From: Spirochaetales bacterium
GTDB lineage: Bacteria; Spirochaetota; Spirochaetia; DSM-2461
Length of the DNA: 64,000 nt
NCBI GenBank assembly: GCA_028533045.1
Contig: JAQQAP010000007.1
Location: forward strand, 62,001-126,000
Reading direction: 5' to 3'
How positions within the stretch are numbered: the stretch's first letter is position 1; every line of letters starts with the position of its first letter. The notes beneath the pieces are model-generated. The model was not told where the DNA came from. It worked only from the letters and a program-made list of their open reading frames with translations, and did not search any database. Of this stretch, positions 17,799-25,567 are shown one piece after another. A program made the translations under genes and the position numbers.

Positions 17799-19187
17799 AT
17801 GAAGCCCCTCGCTCACACGGTCCTAAGCCTTTTTATACTTCTTCTACCCTCCTGCGAAATGTTTGAATCAGAGGCGTCCACAGGAAATACCTTCTATATC
17901 GATCCGGTAAATGGAAGTTCCGACGGGGATGGTAGCGCCGAATCACCCTGGTTAACCCTGGAAGAGGTTATTGAGGCGGGGGAATTCAAATCCTGGGGCT
18001 ATTCCGAATCTTACCCGGACGACTCAACGGAGCGGGAGATTCTTAATCCGGACGGAAGAATTTGCGGTGGGGACACGGTAATTCTCATGGAAGGTCACCA
18101 CGGAAGCGCGGTAATGCAGGGTGACTATGTCAAAGAGCTCACCATTAAAGCGGCCGAGGGCGCCCAAGCCACTCTTTCAAAAATTACAGTCTATGCTTCA
18201 TCAAACCTCCGCTTCTCCGGTTTGGAAATTCGCCCTGACGACGATTATACGGAAAACTACTCCCTCGTGGAGATTCGCTCCTACTCTTTCTCCGGCCCAA
18301 CGGAAAACATTACCGTAGAGGACAGTCTCATCTATTCCGTGGAAGACAGCAGCGACTGGACCGAAACGGAATGGACCACTCTGGACTGTACGGGAATTGC
18401 CGTGCGGGATGCGGAGTATGTACTACTGGAGAACAACACCATTCGCAATGTAGGCTTTGGGATCTCCATTTATGATTGTGACAACAATACAATCCGGGGA
18501 AACAGGATAGAAAACTTTTCCGGCGACGGAATGCGCGGCATAGGAAGCAACCTGACCTTTGAGTATAACTGGGTGCAAGACAATTACAATGTGGATGACA
18601 ACCACGACGACGGTTTCCAGGCCTTTACCACAGGGACAGACTACGAATCTCTCGATAACGTGATTCTTAGGGGAAACGTGATAATTGAATGCACCGATCA
18701 GGACCGGGATTACCAGGGAAGCCTTCAGGGTATAGGCTGCTTTGACGGTTTCTTTGGGAACTGGACAGTGGAGAACAACCTGGTTCTGGTACATGCCTAT
18801 CATGGAATCAGCCTCTACGGCGCCAATGACTGTACGGTCATCAACAACACCGTGGCGGACCCCTTTCCCGGCGGCGACAGTTCCCGTAGCTGGATATATA
18901 TTACCGACCTCAAAGACGGCACTCCCAGCGAAGGCTGTTTAGTCCGTAACAACATGGCCCACTCCATAAGCGCTGCAAACCAGCAAATGGACCACAATGA
19001 AACCTACACTTATGACGACCTGGAAAGCTACTTTGCCGACCCTTTCAACTACGACTTTACCCCGGCCGAAGGCTCGCCGGCCCTGAACGCCGGAACGATT
19101 CTTCTGGCACCGGACTGGGACCTTTATGAGAACCCGCGGGTACGGGGCTCCTCGGCCGATTTGGGTGCCATTGAGAAAATAGACTAG
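17799..19187 (+). CDS. Right-handed beta-helix lipoprotein
   Basis: A secreted 462-residue lipoprotein with signal MKPLAHTVLSLFILLLPSC (Cys19). The start at 17799 is chosen because it gives this clean lipoprotein signal and sits six bases after a TATATT box; ATG 17775 would add eight residues. The body is a parallel right-handed beta-helix, with coils such as 'LLENNTIRNVGFGISIYDCDN', 'NTIRGNRIENFSGDGMRGI' (N-ladder turns) and 'CTVINNTVADPFPGG'. The C terminus shows 'GSPALNAGT' and 'VRGSSADLGAIE', usual at the end of bacterial extracellular polysaccharide-acting helices. A polysaccharide lyase or hydrolase function is plausible given the alginate lyase at 27-28 kb, but no catalytic set can be fixed by eye. 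Confidence 0.72.
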   Translation: MKPLAHTVLSLFILLLPSCEMFESEASTGNTFYIDPVNGSSDGDGSAESPWLTLEEVIEAGEFKSWGYSESYPDDSTEREILNPDGRICGGDTVILMEGHHGSAVMQGDYVKELTIKAAEGAQATLSKITVYASSNLRFSGLEIRPDDDYTENYSLVEIRSYSFSGPTENITVEDSLIYSVEDSSDWTETEWTTLDCTGIAVRDAEYVLLENNTIRNVGFGISIYDCDNNTIRGNRIENFSGDGMRGIGSNLTFEYNWVQDNYNVDDNHDDGFQAFTTGTDYESLDNVILRGNVIIECTDQDRDYQGSLQGIGCFDGFFGNWTVENNLVLVHAYHGISLYGANDCTVINNTVADPFPGGDSSRSWIYITDLKDGTPSEGCLVRNNMAHSISAANQQMDHNETYTYDDLESYFADPFNYDFTPAEGSPALNAGTILLAPDWDLYENPRVRGSSADLGAIEKID

Positions 19188-19195
19188 ATTCTTCC

Positions 19196-19774
19196 CTAGA
19201 AATAGAGACAGAAGCCCAACATGGCCTCGTTACCCAAACCAATATCCACAAGCCAGTCATATTCGGAGTCGCTCTCATCCACATCGCCGTCAACGGAGGA
19301 ACGAACCTTGTACCACTGGTGGGTCCAACCGATGTGATACTCCGCGAAAAAGGATAGATTCTCCATAAAGTGGAATTCCCCGCCAAAGACAGGTCCCAAA
19401 GTCAACTCATTCGTCACATCCTCGGTCCAGTTGTCGTCGTCAATCTCATCGCGCAAGGTCTCGTTAGCCCAACCGGCTTCAAAACCTAAATAAGGAGAAA
19501 GGCGATTCTCATTCAGGTGCCATTCAAAAACACAATTGACACCCCAATTACCGGCAATCTCGTCGCTGGAATCATCCGTATCATTCATGGTTAGACTGAC
19601 TCCCGTCCGGAGGGCATAGGGACCGGAAATGACCTTAAATCCTGCTCCGCCGGAGTACTCTTCCAGGTCAAATTCGGAAAGGGAAAATACCAGGGCCCAA
19701 TCAAGGGGCTCCAGAGAATAGGCCATACTAAGGGAGAGAAAAAAGAGAGCAATCAGGAAAAGCCGTTTCGTCAT
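19196..19774 (-). CDS. Small outer-membrane beta-barrel protein
   Basis: Product of 192 residues with signal peptide MTKRLFLIALFFLSLSMAYS. The mature part alternates hydrophobic and polar residues in about eight strands and ends in aromatic-hydrophobic 'GNEAMLGFCLYF', the C-terminal Phe typical of outer-membrane barrels. It resembles OmpW/OmpA-like porins in size. Long acidic loops are present (DTDDSSDEIA, DEIDDDNWTED). The longer reading from 19843 adds 23 unlikely residues, while ATG 19774 sits six bases after a perfect TATAAT, so I place the start there. Convergent with the beta-helix gene, 8 bases apart. Confidence 0.68.
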   Translation of the reverse strand: MTKRLFLIALFFLSLSMAYSLEPLDWALVFSLSEFDLEEYSGGAGFKVISGPYALRTGVSLTMNDTDDSSDEIAGNWGVNCVFEWHLNENRLSPYLGFEAGWANETLRDEIDDDNWTEDVTNELTLGPVFGGEFHFMENLSFFAEYHIGWTHQWYKVRSSVDGDVDESDSEYDWLVDIGLGNEAMLGFCLYF

Positions 19775-19780
19775 AATCAA

Positions 19781-19786
19781 ATTATA
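19781..19786 (-). promoter_or_regulatory. -10 box (TATAAT) of the small barrel gene, leaderless type
   Basis: On the minus strand TATAAT is followed by six bases (TTGATT) and the ATG at 19774. No convincing -35 is present at 16-18 bases. There is no Shine-Dalgarno sequence. Confidence 0.5.
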
Positions 19787-19830
19787 GCGCGGGTAAACGT
19801 AAAAAACAGGGCCTCCAGGCTGCGGGTTAG

Positions 19831-19860
19831 TTGATTCCGGCAACTATCCTGTGGTAAAAT
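19831..19860 (+). promoter_or_regulatory. Promoter of the GH9 gene, leaderless type
   Basis: TTGATT (19831-19836), 18-base spacer, TAAAAT (19855-19860), six bases, ATG at 19867. It is divergent from the barrel promoter; the two start codons are 92 bases apart. Confidence 0.6.
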
Positions 19861-19866
19861 ACTCCC

Positions 19867-21432
19867 ATGAGCACGGTTACCATGAACAGCATTCGGATTA
19901 ATCAGCTGGGCTTCTACCCCCAGAGCATCAAAACCTTTGTGGCCGTAAAGGCCAAGGCCGACTCCTTTCTCATCCTGAATCAGCGGGGAGAGAAGGTTTT
20001 TACCGGCCCTCTCAAAGACAAGGGTTACTGGGCCGCCTCGGGGGAAGAGGTCAAAACGGGGGATTTTTCTTCCCTTTGCGAACCGGGACTTTATTCCGTC
20101 GTTGTTGACGGCTGCGAGCCCTCACTTCCCTTCACTATTCAGTCCGAACTCTACAAGGAAGCCGCCCGTGACGTGTTCAATTTTTTCCCTTTCCAACGCT
20201 GCCAACACGGAGACCATGCCTGTCTTTTCCACCCCGATACGGGGCACAAAACGGGGGCTCTCAACTCTCCCGGAGGCTGGTATGACGCGGGAGACTACGG
20301 AAAGTATACCTTAAACGGAGCCTTCTCGGCCGGACTGATGCTGGCACTCCACGAGATCCTTCCCCATGCTTACGGGCAAGCCGACTCAAGCCCTCTTTTG
20401 GAGGAGATCCGTTTTGAGCTGGACTGGATCTTCACTATGCAGGATAAGGATGGAGGGGTCTTCCATAAAATCACCAGCCTGGAACACGACGATTTTGTCT
20501 TGCCCGAAAAAGCTGTGAAAGACCGGTTTGTCATTGGAAAATCTACCGCAGCCGCTCTCACTTTTGCCGCCGTTCTAGCCCAGGCCTCCCGAATTTGGGC
20601 TGATTTGGACCCGAACTTTGCCCAAGAGGCCCTAAACGCGGCCAAGCGGGCCTGGGACTGGAGTGTGGAACATCCTTCGGAATACTTCAAAAATCCTACC
20701 GGTTGTAACACCGGGGAGTACGGCGATCATGACCAAAAGGAAGAATTCTTCTGGGCCGCCGCCGAACTTTACGCTACCACAGGCGACAAAAAGTATAGAG
20801 AGCCCCTTCAGGACGATCTGGATAAAGTCAGCCTGAGAATCGGGGAAAACTGGCGGCAGTATACGGACAATATTGGGTATTACTCCCTTCTGGCCTCTTC
20901 CCAGGTCCCGAAAGAGGACAAGGCGCTCGTTAAATCAGGCTTAATTCGCCTGGCCGATGAACTCCTGGCAAAAATAGAAGCTGTCCCCTACGAAATTCCC
21001 GTGGACGATTTCCAGTGGGGTTCCAACAGCGATATTCTCGACGCCGCCATGATTTTTGCCCTGGCTCACCACTATTCAGGAGAAAAAAAATATCTTGACG
21101 CCACCGTTCAAACCACAGACTACCTTTTGGGAAAGAATGCTTTAAGCCTCTCCTTTGTCACCGGTTATGGAGTGAAGTCCCCCATGAATCCTCACCACCG
21201 ACTTTTTGTAGACAGGAAGCTGCCCGAACCGGGATTCGTCGTGGGCGGGCCTAATGGAAACCGGGAAGATGCCCAGGAACTGCGGGAATCCGGGGTTTAC
21301 TACCCCACCTGCTTTCCCGCCAAGGCCTATGTGGATCATGTGGAAAGCTACGCGTCCAACGAGATATGCCTTAACTGGAACGCCCCGGCGGTGTTTGTGC
21401 TGGGGTATTTGGAAGAAGCTTTCAAAGCTTAA
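19867..21432 (+). CDS. Cytoplasmic glycoside hydrolase family 9 enzyme
   Basis: GH9 enzyme of 521 residues: an N-terminal Ig-like domain (CelD_N, about residues 5-95) followed by the (alpha/alpha)6 barrel. Catalytic landmarks are visible: 'GGWYDAGDYGKYT' near residue 138 (Asp base pair), 'PMNPHHR' (His-Arg binding motif) and 'SNEICLNWNAP' near the end with the Glu acid. There is no signal peptide, so the enzyme stays inside the cell. Intracellular GH9 members act as exo-beta-glucosidases, beta-glucosaminidases or cellodextrin hydrolases rather than secreted cellulases, and a role in trimming imported oligosaccharides is likely. The ATG at 19867 lacks a ribosome site and follows a -10 box by six bases. 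The two genes just downstream do not look metabolically related. Confidence 0.88.
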   Translation: MSTVTMNSIRINQLGFYPQSIKTFVAVKAKADSFLILNQRGEKVFTGPLKDKGYWAASGEEVKTGDFSSLCEPGLYSVVVDGCEPSLPFTIQSELYKEAARDVFNFFPFQRCQHGDHACLFHPDTGHKTGALNSPGGWYDAGDYGKYTLNGAFSAGLMLALHEILPHAYGQADSSPLLEEIRFELDWIFTMQDKDGGVFHKITSLEHDDFVLPEKAVKDRFVIGKSTAAALTFAAVLAQASRIWADLDPNFAQEALNAAKRAWDWSVEHPSEYFKNPTGCNTGEYGDHDQKEEFFWAAAELYATTGDKKYREPLQDDLDKVSLRIGENWRQYTDNIGYYSLLASSQVPKEDKALVKSGLIRLADELLAKIEAVPYEIPVDDFQWGSNSDILDAAMIFALAHHYSGEKKYLDATVQTTDYLLGKNALSLSFVTGYGVKSPMNPHHRLFVDRKLPEPGFVVGGPNGNREDAQELRESGVYYPTCFPAKAYVDHVESYASNEICLNWNAPAVFVLGYLEEAFKA

Positions 21433-21443
21433 AGAATCGATCG

Positions 21444-22139
21444 ATGCTGCAAGCTATACTTAATAACAAGATTCAAAGAAGCCTTTCCGTAGAAGATGAT
21501 AAAATAAGAATCGCCCCCATGGAAGATACCCTGACCTCTTCCGTCTTTGGGAATCTACTTTATTTACCGAGCGAACTTCTCCTGGGGATTCTGGATGACT
21601 GCTCCTATTCAAGCAAACTCACGAAAAGCTGCGGGCCCTTGGAAGAGTACTCTTTCTGGCCGAACTGGCAATCTGACGACCAGCAGTCGGTTCAACCGGA
21701 TCTCTTTCTCCGGTTCTCCCACTGCGACCTCATTATAGAAGCAAAAAGGCTTGATCATAACCAACAAAGCAGAAAGCAGTGGGAAAATGAAGTCAGATCC
21801 TATTACAAAGAGTACGGCGAGGAAAACAAAAAAGTTGTTCTCTTAGCCATAGGAGGCTTAACAAACACGGGAAAGGAGCAGATCCTCAACGATGTGGATG
21901 TGGTAAAAATCAGTTGGAACCGACTCCTGGCCTCCGTATCCCTGCTTAAAAAATGCATAGAGAAAATGGAAGTAAAATCCTCCAGCCTGATTTCGCAGGT
22001 AAATATACTGAGCGATATCATAAGCTACTTTGAATATCACGGTTATTTTGAAATGACCTGGTTCGAAGATTTCTCCTTAAAGTATGATACCATCCAGATA
22101 GATGACAGGGACATAAGGAAGTGGAATAGTGAAAAGTAA
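21444..22139 (+). CDS. PD-(D/E)XK nuclease-like protein
   Basis: A 231-residue protein with a short core resembling a PD-(D/E)XK nuclease: 'QPDLFLRFSHCDLIIEAKR' gives the Pro-Asp, a ten-residue gap and the E-A-K motif, followed by a helix with Gln/Trp/Glu (QQSRKQWENEVRSYY). No membrane segment or signal. I cannot assign it to a named family. It starts 11 bases after the GH9 stop and overlaps the next gene by 11 bases, so these two make a cassette. Its AT-richer codon use (AAA, GAA, ATA common) differs from that of the neighbouring GH9 gene, which may hint at transfer. A defence or DNA-modification role is possible, not shown. Confidence 0.6.
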   Translation: MLQAILNNKIQRSLSVEDDKIRIAPMEDTLTSSVFGNLLYLPSELLLGILDDCSYSSKLTKSCGPLEEYSFWPNWQSDDQQSVQPDLFLRFSHCDLIIEAKRLDHNQQSRKQWENEVRSYYKEYGEENKKVVLLAIGGLTNTGKEQILNDVDVVKISWNRLLASVSLLKKCIEKMEVKSSSLISQVNILSDIISYFEYHGYFEMTWFEDFSLKYDTIQIDDRDIRKWNSEK

Positions 22140-22705
22140 AATTGATCAGAAAGAGCTGAACAAGGCTCTGCTCGAAGTCCGTAAGGCATACAGGATCATT
22201 TACGAATACCAGAAGAGAGTCCTGGACCTGGTGAAATATATCAGCAAATCCCTTGGCTACCAATACGCCGGGGGGTGGTCCAAATTCAGCAGTCCCTCTC
22301 CAAAGAACGGCAAGGGCTCCCTTGACAACTGGGCTTGGGACTGGTTGAGATTTCTATCTCTACGAATTCAACTTCAAACCCAAAAAGAACAATGTCACCT
22401 TCTCCCTGGTTATAATGAGCGATAACGGTTTCTGGCTTAAGGATGTCTCCGAACTTGATGTGGAAAACTACGGCAGCGTTTCGGCTTCGGAGACAAAGTT
22501 GTTATTCATCACGGCAAACGGTACGGGGAGCTCTATCGAAGAGATTATTGATCACCTTAGCGTTAATAACTCCGAATACATCTCGGACAACAAGAAGATT
22601 GTGGCCAAATCTTTTTCGCTTGACGAATTCATTAATCAGGAATCGACTAACGGCGTAATTGAGACTTATAAATCCTTCTGCCAAGCGAATAAGATAGAAT
22701 TATAG
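22129..22705 (+). pseudogene. Partner gene of the nuclease-like protein, broken by a frameshift
   Basis: The GTG at 22129 (ribosome site AAGGAAG upstream) opens a frame that reads well to 'DNWAWDWL' and then turns into improbable residues and stops at 22425. One base later in phase (from about 22349) the sequence resumes as 'DFYLYEFNFKPKKNN' and runs on through 'SLVIMSDNGFWLKD' to the stop at 22705. A single extra base near 22348 (GTTGAGATTT) explains both. Without it the product would be about 192 residues. It overlaps the preceding nuclease-like gene by 11 bases, as translationally coupled partners do. I do not recognise the family. A sequencing or assembly error in this position would give the same picture. 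Confidence 0.7.
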
Positions 22706-22706
22706 C

Positions 22707-22803
22707 CTACTTCTCCGCCGCCTCGATCGTCTGCTCCACCAGGGTCACAATGGTCATGGGACCGACTCCTCCGGGAACAGGGGTGAATCCCTTCTCATCC
22801 TTG
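22707..22803 (-). pseudogene. folD: 3' stump of folD (methylenetetrahydrofolate dehydrogenase/cyclohydrolase)
   Basis: The minus strand encodes '[17 protein letters not shown]' followed by [13 protein letters not shown] and a stop at 22709-22707. [11 protein letters not shown] is the near-invariant C-terminal signature of FolD. Upstream in the same frame only ~19 unrelated residues are open before a stop, and no start codon or Rossmann domain is present. This is a remnant of a gene whose first ~90% has been lost. The loss borders the ABC exporter operon at 22.9 kb, suggesting that operon arrived by a replacement or deletion here. A complete folD presumably exists elsewhere. Confidence 0.75.
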
Positions 22804-22888
22804 ATTTTCTGAGACCTGATTTTCAGTTGTTCGTTAATTTCTTTGATCGACGGGTTTATTTTAGCTTAAAGCGGATAGATTTGTAAAG

Positions 22889-22920
22889 AACTGTACAGTT
22901 TTACCATTCCTCTATATTAT
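22889..22920 (+). promoter_or_regulatory. Promoter with palindromic operator, ABC exporter operon
   Basis: A perfect 12-base palindrome AACTGTACAGTT (22889-22900) covers a -35-like TGTACA (22892-22897). A 17-base spacer leads to TATTAT (22915-22920). The arrangement is that of a repressor site blocking the -35. The operon starts at 22953. The regulator is not in the window. Confidence 0.5.
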
Positions 22921-22938
22921 TATTTCTTAAAGGGATAA

Positions 22939-22947
22939 GGGGGGGGG
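22939..22947 (+). repeat. Nine-G homopolymer at the ribosome site of the exporter ATPase
   Basis: A run of nine G lies five bases before the TTG start at 22953 and would itself serve as the Shine-Dalgarno sequence. Runs of this length can slip during replication. Confidence 0.6.
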
Positions 22948-22952
22948 CTGTT

Positions 22953-23960
22953 TTGAATAAAAGAACCGACGATGATCTAATCATCAAAGTGGAAAATCTG
23001 AAGAAGGTCTATAAAATCAACAAGAGGGGAAAGGGGCTTCCCGGTCATCTGGCCAACCTTTTCAAACCGAGTTTCACAAAGAAAAAGGCTGTGGACGGCA
23101 TCGATTTTCAGATTAGACGGGGCGACGCGGTCGGTTTTATCGGAGCGAACGGAGCGGGAAAATCCACCACCATTAAGATGCTCTGCGGCATCCTCTCCCC
23201 CACGGAAGGGCGTCTTGAGGCTCTGGGATTCAATCCTCACAAACAGAGAAAACAGTACGTGGCCGCCATCGGCGCGGTCTTCGGACAGAAATCCCAATTG
23301 GCCTGGGATCTCCCCATCATCGACAGTTTCGAACTGCTCCAGAAGGTCTACCGGATCCCCCAAAAGAGGTACGAGGAAAATCTCAAACAGTTTACGGACC
23401 TTCTGGACATGGAAAGCTTCCTGGAGCAGCCGGTCAGACAGCTCTCCCTGGGTCAGAAAATGAGAGCGGAAATCGCCGCCTCCTTGCTCCACTCGCCGGA
23501 GCTGGTGTTTCTTGATGAGCCGACCATAGGCCTGGATGTGGTGGCCAAGGAACGAATCCGGGAATTCCTCCGTTACATGAACCGGGAGCTGGGGGTGACG
23601 CTCATCTTCACCACCCATGACATGCAGGATATTGAGAAAACCTGCGACCGGCTGATCATCATAGACGAGGGCAAGAAGATCTACGACGGCACCGTTACGG
23701 GCATTAAGGAGCACTTCGGATCGGAGCGGAAGCTGATTGCCCAGTTTGACGAGGAGTGCCCTGTCGACGAAATAGAACATGTCACCATCAGCGAGAAAAA
23801 GAACGGGGTAAAGGAGTTCCTTTTCGAGAGCGGCCATGTGTCTATGACCGAACTGATTCAAGAACTCTTCGAGAAGTACAAAGTAAACGACCTGACCGTA
23901 CGGGAACCGGAAATCGAGGAGATCGTTCGGGGGATTTACGAAAAGGGAGGCGTGCTTTGA
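22953..23960 (+). CDS. ABC-2 type exporter, ATP-binding protein
   Basis: ATPase of a three-gene ABC-2 exporter, 335 residues. Walker A 'GANGAGKST' (about residues 63-71), Q-loop 'GAVFGQKSQL', signature 'LSLGQKMRAE' (LSxGQ), Walker B 'LVFLDEPTIGLD' and the switch His in 'FTTHDMQDIEK' are all present. The 'GQKSQLAWDLP' segment and the ~90-residue C-terminal domain are characteristic of the COG4586-type ATPases that work with DUF990-type permeases. The substrate is unknown; relatives export drugs or dyes. The start is TTG 22953 with a G-run as the ribosome site. It overlaps the first permease gene by four bases. Confidence 0.88.
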   Translation: MNKRTDDDLIIKVENLKKVYKINKRGKGLPGHLANLFKPSFTKKKAVDGIDFQIRRGDAVGFIGANGAGKSTTIKMLCGILSPTEGRLEALGFNPHKQRKQYVAAIGAVFGQKSQLAWDLPIIDSFELLQKVYRIPQKRYEENLKQFTDLLDMESFLEQPVRQLSLGQKMRAEIAASLLHSPELVFLDEPTIGLDVVAKERIREFLRYMNRELGVTLIFTTHDMQDIEKTCDRLIIIDEGKKIYDGTVTGIKEHFGSERKLIAQFDEECPVDEIEHVTISEKKNGVKEFLFESGHVSMTELIQELFEKYKVNDLTVREPEIEEIVRGIYEKGGVL

Positions 23961-24745
23961 CCGCCTATCTCTCCTTTATAAAGAAGACCTTCCTGAACAG
24001 GATGGTTTATAAGGTCGATTATCTGATTGGGATTCTCAACACCTGCATTCAGCTTTTCATTTCCGTCACGATCTGGAAAGCCCTTTACGGAGGAAGAGAG
24101 TCGGTGGAAGGAATCAGCTATGCCATGGTGGTCACATCTATAGTGATCGGACAGGGGCTGACCAACGCCTACCGCATCAACGACCAGGCCGTTTCCAAGC
24201 GGGTGAAAGACGGCTCCCTGGCCAACTGCCTGCTCAGGCCGATCAGCTTCCGGGGGCAGCTCTTTGCGGAGAACCTGGGGGAGATCCTCTTTAGAATCGT
24301 CTCCAACTTTCTTCCGGCGGTTCTTATCTTCGCCTTGACCATCGGCCTGATTCCCCCGGCGAGCGCTCTTAATTTTGTCTTGTTTCTCCTCAGCATAAGC
24401 CTGGGCTTTCTGGTCCTGTGGACGCTCAGCTCCATAGTACAGTGCTCGGCGTTCTGGATCATTAACGTCTGGAGCATTTCCACCATTAAAAACGTCTTTG
24501 TCACGGTACTTTCCGGCTCCATCCTTCCCCTCTGGTTTATGCCGGAGTCCCTGGTTAAGCTGATTCGCTACACCCCCTTCGGCTCCATCTACTTCACTCC
24601 CGTCCGCATCTATCTGGGGCAGATTTCCCTGGGAGAAATGGGCGGGTACTTTGGGAACCAGCTTTTCTGGATTCTTCTCCTGCACGGTATCAGCGCGCTC
24701 TTATGGGAGAAGGGAAAAACCAACATCGTCTTACAGGGAGGTTGA
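23957..24745 (+). CDS. ABC-2 type exporter, permease 1
   Basis: Membrane subunit of 262 residues with about six helices, resembling ABC-2 permeases of the COG4587 kind. The start is TTG 23957 overlapping the ATPase stop (TTGA), with GGGAGG exactly six bases upstream. The long ATG-initiated reading from 23756 merely overlaps the ATPase gene out of frame and is discarded. Conserved-looking elements are 'VSKRVKDGSLANCLLRPIS' (the cytoplasmic coupling loop, with the D-G-x-L-x-x-x-L-x-R-P pattern) and 'YTPFGSIYFTPVRIYLG' near the C terminus. It pairs with the next gene as a heterodimeric pore. Confidence 0.85.
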   Translation: MTAYLSFIKKTFLNRMVYKVDYLIGILNTCIQLFISVTIWKALYGGRESVEGISYAMVVTSIVIGQGLTNAYRINDQAVSKRVKDGSLANCLLRPISFRGQLFAENLGEILFRIVSNFLPAVLIFALTIGLIPPASALNFVLFLLSISLGFLVLWTLSSIVQCSAFWIINVWSISTIKNVFVTVLSGSILPLWFMPESLVKLIRYTPFGSIYFTPVRIYLGQISLGEMGGYFGNQLFWILLLHGISALLWEKGKTNIVLQGG

Positions 24746-24749
24746 TAAA

Positions 24750-25559
24750 ATGAAGAACGACTCGCTGGCCCTCTTCGGCCACTACTCAAAACACATTATG
24801 AAGGCCTGGTTTCAGTATAAGGTCGATGCCTGCCTCAGATCATTGGCGGTCTTTCTGCGGGAGAGCGCCGGTATCATTGTCATCTATATGATGCTTCTGA
24901 AATTCGACTCCATAAACGGTTGGACCCGGGATGAGCTTCTCTTTCTTTTCAGCTTCATCTTTTTAACCTACGGAATCTTCATCCTCTTCTTTACGGGCTT
25001 CCGCGACTTTCCCAAGCTGGTGAACAAGGGGACCTTCGACCGCTTCATGCTCAGGCCCCGGGGGCTGGTCTTCCAGGTCATAGCCAGCAATGCCGACTGG
25101 TTCGCCGCCATCGGCCACGGAGGATTGGGTATCTGCCTCTTCATCTTTTCCGCCTCCCGACTCACCATTGAATGGAGCCTGGGCTTGGGGATTTACTGTT
25201 TCTTTACCATCCTGGGGGGAGTGCTGATTCAAGGGGCCATTTTTCTCTTTCTGGCTTCCTTAAGCTTTTCCCTGATAGAGACGGGTAACCTGAAGTCCCT
25301 GCTCTTCTGGAACACGAGGAAGTTCGCCGGTTACCCCATAAGCATCTTCCACTCGTCCATTCAATTCCTTCTCACCTTTGTCGTTCCCTTTGCCTTCGTA
25401 AACTATTTTCCCGCTCAGTTCCTTTTGCGCAAGCCCGATTTGGCGGAGTTTCCTTTGTTCTTTATCTACATAGCTCCGCTAGTTGGTCCAATCCTGTATA
25501 TATTATCCTACGCTTATTGGAGGTTTAGCTTACGTTTCTATAAGAGCACAGGAAGCTAA
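24750..25559 (+). CDS. ABC-2 type exporter, permease 2 (DUF990-like)
   Basis: Second pore subunit, 269 residues and about six membrane helices. The start at ATG 24750 has GGGAGG upstream and lies four bases after the permease 1 stop; the upstream in-frame ATG at 24651 lies inside permease 1. The coupling-loop pattern 'PKLVNKGTFDRFMLRPRGL' mirrors that of permease 1 (K-G-x-F/L-x-x-x-L-x-R-P), showing that the two permeases are distant paralogues. The C-terminal 'YIAPLVGPILYILSYAYWRF' is the last helix of the DUF990/ABC2_membrane_6 group. With the ATPase it forms a complete exporter. Confidence 0.85.
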   Translation: MKNDSLALFGHYSKHIMKAWFQYKVDACLRSLAVFLRESAGIIVIYMMLLKFDSINGWTRDELLFLFSFIFLTYGIFILFFTGFRDFPKLVNKGTFDRFMLRPRGLVFQVIASNADWFAAIGHGGLGICLFIFSASRLTIEWSLGLGIYCFFTILGGVLIQGAIFLFLASLSFSLIETGNLKSLLFWNTRKFAGYPISIFHSSIQFLLTFVVPFAFVNYFPAQFLLRKPDLAEFPLFFIYIAPLVGPILYILSYAYWRFSLRFYKSTGS

Positions 25560-25567
25560 AAAAGCCC

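Noticed and set aside
22129-22705. Two separate small genes (22129-22425 and 22415-22705)
   Set aside because: The reading frames join smoothly as one protein if one base near 22348 is removed, and the end of the first and lead of the second look non-coding.
23756-23956. Long N-terminal extension of permease 1 overlapping the ATPase gene
   Set aside because: The extension is Arg-rich out-of-frame shadow sequence; TTG 23957 has a perfect GGGAGG site.
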